Below, one piece after another: positions 24,328-30,212 of a stretch of DNA of 55,045 bases. The position numbers were made by a program, and so were the translations under genes. The notes under the pieces were generated by a model. It searched no databases. It was not told the origin of the DNA and saw nothing but the letters and a program-made list of their open reading frames with translations. This DNA is from JAQCEJ01 sp040881995 (GTDB taxonomy: Bacteria; Planctomycetota; Planctomycetia; Planctomycetales; Planctomycetaceae), in assembly GCA_040881995.1 (NCBI GenBank), contig JBBECD010000251.1, forward strand, positions 1 to 55,045, in the 5' to 3' direction. The first letter of the stretch is position 1. Every line of letters begins with the position of its first letter.

Positions 24328-24834
24328 TCACTCATGGCGCATCACCGACTGGCCCGACAGCCGCAGCGACTCGACCCACATCGGCGGAAATAACGCCACC
24401 TTTTCGTAGTCGACCTCGGCACGCACGATGAACAACTGACGCGACTCCGCCTGCGTCAGGTCGATGTTGGGCAGACTGGCATATTCGATGGTTGTGGGAT
24501 CGGTGCTTCCGTCGTCGAACACCCCCGCGTTCTTCACCATCACCGTCACGTCGCCGGTGTTAAAAGCCGCCGTCAGAATTTCCGTGACGCGCTGCTCGAC
24601 TTGCGACGTGGAGGCCCCTTCCACAATTCCTTCGCGAGCGGCGGCGTTCGTCGCCGCCTTCAACATGTTCTGCACCATGAAAACGTGGGCGAACTCGAAC
24701 AGGCTGAACAGGAACAGAAAAAAGACCGGCAAGACGACGGCCATTTCGACGACGGTCGTGCCGCGACGCCGGCAAACGGGCTTTGCGTTTTCAGCGCAAC
24801 GACCGCGATTCGATGTCGATCGATAGGTTTTCAC
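24328..24834 (-). CDS. TadE-like pseudopilin 2
   Basis: A 168-residue protein: RRRGTTVVEMAVVLPVFFLF then LFSLFEFAHVFMVQNMLKAA gives the TadE anchor with conserved Val-Glu-Met near its start, followed by NAAAREGIVEG. The remainder is an exposed beta-rich domain ending SVMRHE. The start is GTG at 24832-24834 with AGGAG eight bases upstream. The dispersed 91-bp-type repeat sits about 25 bases before it, so the repeat would form part of its 5' UTR or promoter. It ends MRHE, as does TadE-like 1, suggesting duplication. Confidence 0.88.
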   Translation of the reverse strand: MKTYRSTSNRGRCAENAKPVCRRRGTTVVEMAVVLPVFFLFLFSLFEFAHVFMVQNMLKAATNAAAREGIVEGASTSQVEQRVTEILTAAFNTGDVTVMVKNAGVFDDGSTDPTTIEYASLPNIDLTQAESRQLFIVRAEVDYEKVALFPPMWVESLRLSGQSVMRHE

Positions 24835-24856
24835 CGCTTGATCTCCTGATTGAGGG

Positions 24857-24942
24857 CCTCTAACACAACCGGTTGTGCTTGTACAAATGCCTCAAATTCA
24901 GCGGAAATCGCTACGCGCAGAGGTTAAGTTCTATTAAGAGCC
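24857..24942 (-). repeat. island repeat, copy A (degenerate)
   Basis: On the minus strand this copy reads CTCTTAATAG... at its left end, CCTCTGCGCGTAGCGATTTC inside, and ends in CACAACCGGTTGTGTTAGAG. The perfect 14-bp palindrome CACAACCGGTTGTG is at 24864-24877. It aligns over its whole length with copy D, including the internal GAATTTG and GGCAT segments. End complementarity is reduced to about 8 of 11 pairs. Confidence 0.75.
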
Positions 24943-25040
24943 TCATCCCGACACGCATTGCGATTCCTGAATTCGCACATGAAATCATGTACCTATTCGA
25001 AACATAGATCACAAATTTCGCCTCTCTCGACGGATTACCC

Positions 25041-25066
25041 AAAAAAAAGTGAAAAATTAACACTTT
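25041..25066 (-). terminator. possible terminator after TadE-like 1
   Basis: On the minus strand AAAGTG and CACTTT (25046-25051 and 25061-25066) form a 6-bp stem followed by five more Ts. The stem is weak and the position is 280 bases beyond the stop, so this is tentative. A CGCC-gaat-GGCG hairpin lies next to it. Confidence 0.3.
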
Positions 25067-25146
25067 CGCCGAATGGCGTGTTTTTGCAGCGGTCCAGCCA
25101 TAGCAGCATGTTGAAAAATGCAAGAGAACGGTTTTAGGGGGTGACT

Positions 25147-25273
25147 CGCGGCTTGTCCGCCCGTCCCTTCTTCGAAAAGGGATCAAGCGTTTGCAGCCCA
25201 AGGTGAATCGATGACGGAAGAACGCGTCATATCTGCTGAGAAAAGACACACTGGCGGGCAAGCCGCCAGTGCC
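25147..25273. repeat. GGCTTGTCCGCC-type repeat pair
   Basis: CGCGGCTTGTCCGCCCGT at 25147-25164 and a 25-base palindromic arm at 25249-25273 (CACTGGCGGGCAAGCCGCCA, then GTGCC) belong to one inverted family. The second arm is nearly identical to 27590-27614. The intervening 80 bases hold no gene. Confidence 0.6.
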
Positions 25274-25348
25274 ACCCGGCGCGCGTGACCGAGGACACAG
25301 CGTCAGGTGATGACACGGCCGCCTTCGCAAGTTCGTCGCGGGAGGGGT

Positions 25349-25795
25349 TCACTCATGCCGCATCGTGGCGGAGCCGGTGATGTTTTTTCCCGCGAGGTAA
25401 TTGCCGTCGATGAAGCTGACGGCGTTGAAGGGGATCGACACCACGATGTTGACTTCGTCGCGCACGTTGGCATTACTGACATTGTTGCCCGGGTCGGGAT
25501 TTCCTGCCGCGGGCGTGACGGTGATGGCGATCGACACGTCTCCGCTTCCGACGTTGGCCGAGCCTTGCAGAAAGCTCCGGATCTCGGCTTCGATTTCCGG
25601 ATTCGTCGTGCCGTCGAGCGAACCGAGCCGGGCTCCCTCGCGGGCGGCATTGGTCACGAGTTGCGAGACCATCATTGCGCGTCCGAATTCGATGATTCCC
25701 AGAGTGACCGTCACGAACACGGGAAGCACCAGCGCCATTTCGACCAGAGCGGCGCCGCGGCGGCGATGGGTGTTGGCTGTGGTTTGCTTGATCAT
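25349..25795 (-). CDS. TadE-like pseudopilin 1
   Basis: A 148-residue protein with a short leader and the TadE motif RRRGAALVEMALVLPVFVTV, then TLGIIEFGRAMMVSQLVTNA and AREGARLGS. The exposed domain contains AITVTPAAGNPDPGNN and NIVVSIPFNAVSFIDGNYLA and ends MRHE. It is separated from the next Tad gene by 514 bases with repeats and a weak terminator, so it may be its own transcription unit. The start is the ATG at 25795. Confidence 0.9.
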   Translation of the reverse strand: MIKQTTANTHRRRGAALVEMALVLPVFVTVTLGIIEFGRAMMVSQLVTNAAREGARLGSLDGTTNPEIEAEIRSFLQGSANVGSGDVSIAITVTPAAGNPDPGNNVSNANVRDEVNIVVSIPFNAVSFIDGNYLAGKNITGSATMRHE

Positions 25796-25917
25796 GATTT
25801 CGAGCCTTTATGGTTTCACATGTGATGCGGCGGATCGCGGACGTTTCTCATCCGCCATCGCACCGACCGGGTCCGGCCCAATTGCAGGATGGACGCCGGT
25901 CACGAGAATGTTTGACT

Positions 25918-26270
25918 TAGTAATCCTGACATAACCTCTGTACTACTAATGCTCAGAATTTGCGCACGGCAACTTCACACTGATTCGTGATTTTAATCTG
26001 CGTCCGTCTGCGAAAATCTGCGGACCATGCCCGACGTCTGCCGCCAGTGAAAGGCAGGTTTCACGCAAAGGCGCAAAGAAATCCACAACTATTGCCTCGG
26101 CAAGTCGAACTCTTCCCCTTTGCGTCTTCGCGCCTTTGCGTGACAAGCCTCATCTGGTTTTCGGTCTATCAAAATCTTGGGTTGCGGGCAAAGCCCACGC
26201 CGTGCCTCACGATTTATTGCAAACGTTCAGGCGTTTTCGAGAAGCACAACCGGTTGTGTTAGAGTTTCTT
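25918..26270 (+). repeat. island repeat, copy B, split by about 255 bp of other sequence
   Basis: The left end (25918-25945) reads ATCCTGACATAACCTCTG; the right 70 bases (26201-26270) read GTGCCTCACGATTTATTGC and end in CACAACCGGTTGTGTTAGAG (palindrome at 26245-26258). CTGACATAACC at 25926-25936 can pair with GGTTGTGTTAG at 26252-26262 in RNA if G-U pairs are allowed. The middle is unrelated sequence carrying a second repeat pair. The element's right edge supplies the stop codon of the TadG-like gene that ends at 26269. Confidence 0.6.
26061..26143. repeat. inverted pair, 19-bp arms, inside the split copy B
   Basis: Arms 26061-26079 (TCACGCAAAGGCGCAAAGA) and 26125-26143 are complementary at 18 of 19 positions with a 45-base loop. 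The motif 'TTTGCGCCTTTGCGTGA' is a widespread intergenic repeat type. Confidence 0.65.
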
Positions 26271-27480
26271 AACGAATGCTCCGCGGTTTCGAGAAGATGA
26301 ACGCGTCTTCGACGGTGGTGGTCTTGCCGTCGTAAGCGACGCTCGTATCGACGAACGGAGCCGGCTGAATGATCACCCGTTTCGGGTTTCCCGTCAGCTT
26401 GACGTTCATGATGCGGACACCCACAAATTGCGGAACCGTATACATGGCGTTGTTGCCGTTGCCGGACGGGACGCCGGTGAACAACGGAATGGCGCGCGGC
26501 TGCCCCTTGATCGCTTCGAGTTCGGCCTTGATGCCGGCGCTAAGTCCGGTGTCGCCGTTGATGATCAACGGGTTTTCGTTCGTCGCGCAGAGCTGGCCGC
26601 CAAAGTACGACAAATCGGTTTCGTTGAGGCCGTACAGAATCTGACGTTTGATGTCGGCGGTGCTGTTTCCCGCGGCTCCCAGGTCGACGGTGCCCCGATT
26701 ACCCGGAGGCAGCGAGACGTTGCCGTGCGGATAAAAGTTCTCCTCGAAGATACCGTCGGGGCCGTTGGTCACGGCTCCGGTCGAGGGATGATAGGTGTAG
26801 TCGTCGGCGAATTCGGTGCTGAATCCCGCTGCGTTGTCGGCGACGAGGCGGTTCCACGTCGGGACGTCGAGCGTAATCGGCAGCACGCCGACGGTCTGTC
26901 CGCTGCCGCCGGCGATGCGGAATCCCCAGCCGGGGACGATGGCGGTGATCGTCGACGCCGAGACGTTCGCCGTCTCGTGCCCGATAATCGGGGCGAAGAA
27001 CAGAGGCAGCGGACCGCTGCCGCTGCCGGCGCCTTCTTCGCGCAGCACCGAGACTTCGACCATGTTATAAGGGGCGACTCCCCAGTTCTTGACCCAGGTG
27101 TTGGTGTTTTCATCCCAGTTCACCTGTCCCAGCCGCACGTCGCGGCTGGCATCGACGAACGCGCTCGGCAAATCGCCGGAGCGATTCCGGGCGGCGACGG
27201 CGACGGCGGCCTGCTTGGCCAGCGCTTCGACTTCGGTCGATGTTTTTTCGGGCGCCGGGCCGAGACCCTGCGAGAGTTCGATCGCCGCCGCCAGAGAACC
27301 GGCATCGGCCGCGGTCTGGAGTTCGGATTTCGTCACCATAATAAACCCGACGTCGACGGTGAACGACGTGAACGCGAAAATGGCGACCAGCATCGACGCC
27401 GCCACGACCAATATGCTGCCGCGCCGAAATCGCGGCGATCGCAAGGCGCGGAGGCGATTGTGGAGATAGCTTGTTTTCAT
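26269..27480 (-). CDS. TadG-like protein
   Basis: A 403-residue protein with the TadE/G-like N-terminal anchor: RRGSILVVAASMLVAIFAFT then SFTVDVGFIMVTKSELQTAA and DAGSLAAAIELSQG, the usual spacing from the hydrophobic helix to the Asp-Ala-Ala segment. The exposed part has VRLGQVNWDENTNTW, paralleling VRFGKRYYNDDTGMF of the vWA protein, so the two share a domain. No vWA motif here. AAGGAAG precedes the ATG at 27480. The final residues SIR and the TAA stop come from a dispersed repeat (copy B), suggesting a repeat insertion trimmed or replaced the original end. Confidence 0.88.
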   Translation of the reverse strand: MKTSYLHNRLRALRSPRFRRGSILVVAASMLVAIFAFTSFTVDVGFIMVTKSELQTAADAGSLAAAIELSQGLGPAPEKTSTEVEALAKQAAVAVAARNRSGDLPSAFVDASRDVRLGQVNWDENTNTWVKNWGVAPYNMVEVSVLREEGAGSGSGPLPLFFAPIIGHETANVSASTITAIVPGWGFRIAGGSGQTVGVLPITLDVPTWNRLVADNAAGFSTEFADDYTYHPSTGAVTNGPDGIFEENFYPHGNVSLPPGNRGTVDLGAAGNSTADIKRQILYGLNETDLSYFGGQLCATNENPLIINGDTGLSAGIKAELEAIKGQPRAIPLFTGVPSGNGNNAMYTVPQFVGVRIMNVKLTGNPKRVIIQPAPFVDTSVAYDGKTTTVEDAFIFSKPRSIR

Positions 27481-27542
27481 GATTGAACTTCCTTAGAGGC
27501 TTACCAGGCTGTTGATAAATGACGAATTGCGCGATTCCGGGT

Positions 27543-27614
27543 GGCACGGGCGGCTTGTCCGCCCGTGTTTTTCCGAAGTTTATCGTTCGCACTGGCGGGC
27601 AAGCCGTCAGTGCC
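27543..27614. repeat. GGCTTGTCCGCC-type inverted pair, 25-bp arms
   Basis: Arms 27543-27567 and 27590-27614 are complementary at 21 of 25 positions; each arm is itself partly palindromic. Same family as 25147-25273. It lies between the c-di-GMP-controlled gene and the TadG-like gene and could act as a terminator for the former. Confidence 0.6.
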
Positions 27615-27634
27615 GCCCATTTTTCAACAGGCGG

Positions 27635-28333
27635 CTAAGGGCTTTCCGCGAGCACGTGCACCCAGCGGTCGGTATAGTCGGTTTTCACCAGTACGTTGCC
27701 GTACGTGTAATAGCGGACTCGCAAGATGCCGAAACGATTGACGCGGTGCTTCGCAAATGCAATTCGCGAATTCGCCACGGATTCTTCGGGGTCGTAGAGG
27801 TTCAGCCTCGTCTGAGTCGTCGTCGTCCCCACCTCGAGCCATCCCGACCATCCGAAGTTCGACCACGTCTCCGAATACCCATTCTTAACGGCGAACTCGA
27901 CGTCGCCCTCATCGAGTTTCATGACCATCGTGTAGTAAATCGATTCGTTGGGAAAGCTCAACTTGGCCGTCTTGGACGAGACGCGCAGGTCGATCAACTC
28001 GTCGTGACTCCACAGCTGCATTTCCATGCCTCCCGCGGCGAAATCGGGCAGCGTGCGATGATTCAGCTCAAACACGGCGTGCACGTCGGCGAGCGCGTCG
28101 GTCGACGACATCGACGTGATGATCTGCGGCGAGCTTTCATCCGCATCGGGAGTCGTTACTTCGACGAGCCAGTCTTCTTCGATGCGAATGATGTCCGGTT
28201 CGGAATCGCTCGCAAAGACCGAGTTCGTCATCAGGCAGATGAGACCCACGGCTACGGCTACGATAGGCCAGCGGGTGTTAGGCGGCGTCGAAAATTCGAC
28301 GGCGGCGCTCGCCACAGTTCTGAGTTCGCTCAT
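27635..28333 (-). CDS. secreted or anchored protein under c-di-GMP riboswitch control
   Basis: A 232-residue protein beginning MSELRTVASAA, with one hydrophobic segment at ~24-41 (IVAVAVGLICLMTNSVFA) that can act as signal or anchor, then an exposed, probably beta-rich domain with aromatic residues (WSNFGWSGWLEVGTTTTQTR; GILRVRYYTYGNVLVKTDYT). I do not recognise the domain. ATG 28333 has AAAGGAGG nine bases upstream, and a GEMM riboswitch ends about 15 bases before that; the longer open frame runs through the riboswitch and is not coding. Its N-terminus is paralogous to the 28541-28756 protein. It is the gene just upstream of the Tad proteins, so a surface or adhesion role is plausible. Confidence 0.8.
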   Translation of the reverse strand: MSELRTVASAAVEFSTPPNTRWPIVAVAVGLICLMTNSVFASDSEPDIIRIEEDWLVEVTTPDADESSPQIITSMSSTDALADVHAVFELNHRTLPDFAAGGMEMQLWSHDELIDLRVSSKTAKLSFPNESIYYTMVMKLDEGDVEFAVKNGYSETWSNFGWSGWLEVGTTTTQTRLNLYDPEESVANSRIAFAKHRVNRFGILRVRYYTYGNVLVKTDYTDRWVHVLAESP

Positions 28334-28356
28334 TGTTGTACCCTCCTTTAGAGACT

Positions 28357-28479
28357 TCCCATTCGGCAACCTGGCGATCTCAGCGCGGGCGAATCGGCGT
28401 TCGAACGAGCGCCGTTTCTCCCGCGGCGAGACCCATGGCTTTGCGTGCCGGCCTCGCGGCCGGTTTGCTCTTATCGTGG
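28357..28479 (-). promoter_or_regulatory. c-di-GMP-I (GEMM) riboswitch 1
   Basis: On the minus strand the core reads GCAAACC (28462-28468), a GGCC-GCGA-GGCC hairpin with a GNRA tetraloop (28450-28461), then ACGCAAAGCC (28437-28446) and ATGGGTC, a long variable second helix, and GCCAGGTTGCCGAATG (28360-28375). These are the hallmark segments of the GEMM-I aptamer in the right order and spacing. The AGGAGG of the 28333 gene lies about 15 bases downstream with no T-tract between, so control of translation initiation is more likely than termination. Confidence 0.9.
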
Positions 28480-28540
28480 TCACCCCCACACGGAGCGGCC
28501 AAGCGAAACGTTTGACGACGACAAAGTGACCGACTTAATG

Positions 28541-28756
28541 CTATGCATCGTTTGACTCGTATCCCTGTACCGCGGACGTGGAGACGTCCTGATAGGAAAC
28601 CATATGAGATTCGAGCGTCACGGAGAAAACGGTTTGCCGCATCAGGCAAATGAGGCAGACCCCGATCGCGATCGCCACCCAGTGCGTCGATTGCGTCCTC
28701 GGCGGCTTCGTCGATGTGGCGGCGGTCATGTCGGTCGAAATGTTGAGTTCACTCAT
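28541..28756 (-). CDS. short paralogue of the 28333 protein, also riboswitch-controlled
   Basis: A 71-residue protein beginning MSELNISTDM with a hydrophobic segment WVAIAIGVCLICLMRQTVFS that matches the paralogue's WPIVAVAVGLICLMTNSVFA. It then stops after about 25 more residues (SHMVSYQDVSTSAVQGYESN). It therefore keeps only the anchor and a stub: a degenerate duplicate, or a small membrane peptide in its own right. ATG 28756 matches the paralogue's start and has AAAGGGG six bases before it; ATG 28762 is too close. GEMM riboswitch 2 lies directly upstream. Confidence 0.7.
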   Translation of the reverse strand: MSELNISTDMTAATSTKPPRTQSTHWVAIAIGVCLICLMRQTVFSVTLESHMVSYQDVSTSAVQGYESNDA

Positions 28757-28779
28757 CGTCATCCCCTTTCTTGAGATTT

Positions 28780-28897
28780 ACCATTCGGCAACCTGGCGAT
28801 CTCAGCCGCGCGCGATGCATCGAAAGAACGACGTTCTCGCGCGGTGAGACCCATGGCTTTGCGTCCCGGCCTCGCGGCCGGTTTGCTATTATCGTGG
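28780..28897 (-). promoter_or_regulatory. c-di-GMP-I (GEMM) riboswitch 2
   Basis: Same elements as riboswitch 1: GCAAACC (28880-28886 complement), GGCC-GCGA-GGCC hairpin, ACGCAAAGCC (28855-28864), ATGGGTC, a variable helix of different sequence, and GCCAGGTTGCCGAATG (28782-28797). The shared leader GCTCCGTGTGGGGGTG lies just upstream of both copies, so the duplication includes sequence 5' of the aptamer. The variable helix has changed while core and tetraloop stayed fixed, which indicates selection on the aptamer. Confidence 0.9.
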
Positions 28898-28925
28898 ACA
28901 CCCCCACACGGAGCGACCAGTTGAA

Positions 28926-29016
28926 CTCTTTAGAAATCCTAACATAACCTCTGTGCCTCACGATTTTATTGCAAACGTTCAGACATTTTCGAGAAGCACA
29001 ACCGGTTATGTTAGAG
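28926..29016 (+). repeat. island repeat, copy C (intact)
   Basis: About 91 bases. CTAACATAACC (28939-28949) is fully complementary to GGTTATGTTAG (29004-29014); inside, TGTGC (28952-28956) pairs with GCACA (28996-29000), leaving a TC/ACC internal loop. The loop region reads CTCACGATTTTATTGCAAAC. It directly adjoins copy D and lies 29 bases upstream of riboswitch 2. Confidence 0.8.
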
Positions 29017-29017
29017 T

Positions 29018-29106
29018 CTCTTAATGATCCTGACACAGCCTCTGTGCGTGACGATTTTCTGCCGAATTTGCGGCATAAATTACCGGCACAACCGGTTGTG
29101 TTAGAG
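29018..29106 (+). repeat. island repeat, copy D (intact)
   Basis: CTGACACAGCC (29030-29040) pairs with GGTTGTGTTAG (29094-29104) using two G-U pairs; TGTGC (29043-29047) pairs with GCACA (29086-29090), leaving the same TC/ACC internal loop as copy C. Inside is an extra hairpin TGCCG-aattt-g-CGGCA. The perfect palindrome CACAACCGGTTGTG is at 29087-29100. Confidence 0.8.
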
Positions 29107-29488
29107 TCTCTTTAGAAATGCTGAGCGATGTGACGGTGCGGTTGACAGCCGATGACGAACGGGACTGTCGAATGATTGCCGCTAGGGGTGAATGCGTCGT
29201 TGTACCGGCTTTTGTCTCCGCATCGACCTATTCTCCGTTAGTAAGCGTAGGTCAAGAAATTGACGGCTTCAGTTTTTTTCGAGAATTCCAGGAAAAATTG
29301 TAAGAAATTTTCAAGTCGCTCTCGTGTCCCCTCAAGTTCTAACGGTTCTCCTCAAATCGCACGCAAAATCGGTGCGCGTTCTGCCGATAAAAATGATAAC
29401 GCCGGCCGGTTTCGGTCTCGGTCCATCCGTCCGGCGCGAAAACCGCGTACGGAGGCGGCGCAAATTCCTGGCGGCGATGAGGCGGGCT
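29107..29488 (+). other. 380-bp region between the repeat pair and the lipoprotein gene
   Basis: No supported gene. A 61-codon frame (29118-29303) begins inside repeat-derived sequence with no ribosome-binding site. AGTCTCTTTAGAAATGCT just after copy D is also found, slightly changed, after copy B, so the repeat's right edge may extend to about 29120. Confidence 0.4.
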
Positions 29489-30049
29489 ATGACGACAGCA
29501 CGAGAAAAATTACAAGGACGAAGCCGTCCGGCCTGGCAACGGACCTGTTGGCTCGGCATTCTTTGCGCGATGATGTTCGCCGGTTGCACCGCGTTCGAAC
29601 GCGACTGGCGCGCCTCCGAACAATTCGCGAACCCCTGCGACGGATTTTCCAGCCGCTGGGAAGGGACGTGGAAAAGCGACGTCAACGGCCATCACGGAAA
29701 ACTCCGCGCGCTGATTACTCCGACCGACAACGAGCGCATCTACAATGCGCGCTTCAAGGCGACGTACGCGTTCATCATTCCGTATCAATTTGAAATTCCG
29801 ATGACGGTGACCACCGACGAAGACGGCGTGCATTTCGAAGGTCAGGCCGATCTCGGTTGGCTCGCCGGAGGCAACTATACCTACACCGGCAATGCCCATT
29901 GCGGAAAATTCGATTCGGTCTACTGCGCGGATAAGGACCACGGCGTGTTCACGATGTCGAAACTCGACGCGTGTTGCTCGCACGACGGTTTCTACGCTGA
30001 CAAAGATCAAACAGCCGACGAGACGTCCCCCGCCGCGCCGCAAGAGTGA
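29489..30049 (+). CDS. lipoprotein of unknown function
   Basis: A 186-residue protein with a basic N-terminus and lipobox MMFAGC after a hydrophobic run (CWLGILCAMMFAGCTAF). The mature part is small and beta-rich: SSRWEGTWKSDVNGHHGKLR, IYNARFKATYAFIIPYQFEI, FEGQADLGWLAGGNYTYTGN. A two- or three-strand repeat of that kind suggests a lipocalin-like or small barrel fold, but I cannot name a family. ATG 29489 places the signal normally; upstream in-frame ATGs (29324, 29477) would add an odd Arg-rich extension. The C-terminal tail is acidic. Confidence 0.7.
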   Translation: MTTAREKLQGRSRPAWQRTCWLGILCAMMFAGCTAFERDWRASEQFANPCDGFSSRWEGTWKSDVNGHHGKLRALITPTDNERIYNARFKATYAFIIPYQFEIPMTVTTDEDGVHFEGQADLGWLAGGNYTYTGNAHCGKFDSVYCADKDHGVFTMSKLDACCSHDGFYADKDQTADETSPAAPQE

Positions 30050-30059
30050 TATTCCTCTC

Positions 30060-30082
30060 GTTCCCAAGCTCCGCTTGGGAAC
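30060..30082. repeat. 10-bp perfect hairpin repeat (GTTCCCAAGC type)
   Basis: GTTCCCAAGC (30060-30069) and GCTTGGGAAC (30073-30082) form a perfect hairpin with a 3-base loop, 11 bases after the lipoprotein stop. This motif is a known-looking dispersed repeat in several phyla and may serve as a terminator stem. Confidence 0.65.
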
Positions 30083-30093
30083 GCAAGTCTTCG

Positions 30094-30131
30094 AAGCTCC
30101 GCTGCGGAAACCCTTCGCATCGCGGCTAAAC
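30094..30131 (+). repeat. dispersed GCGCTCCGCTGCG-type repeat, copy 1
   Basis: AAGCTCCGCTGCGGAAACCC and then TTCGCATCGCGGCTAAAC follow the consensus GCGCTCCGCTGCGCAGAGCC/TTCGCGTCGCGGCTAAAC shared with 37898-37937, 39369-39410, 47488-47513 and 51925-51965. Confidence 0.6.
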
Positions 30132-30212
30132 GTAGCGCTTGACACGCGGCTCTCGATCCAGAATCATTCAGGCTCGCGTCTTTGTCACTCGAACATTGCT
30201 GGAGATTCTGCG

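Noticed and set aside
26428..27486. 352-codon frame antisense to the TadG-like gene
   Set aside because: No domain; the minus-strand frame carries the TadE/G anchor motif and a ribosome-binding site.
28749..29036. 95-codon minus-strand frame over riboswitch 2 and repeat C
   Set aside because: It is the aptamer read as protein; the same happens over riboswitch 1 at the N-terminal extension of the 28333 gene.
29118..29303. 61-codon frame after repeat D
   Set aside because: Start lies in repeat-derived sequence, no ribosome-binding site, no relative recognised.
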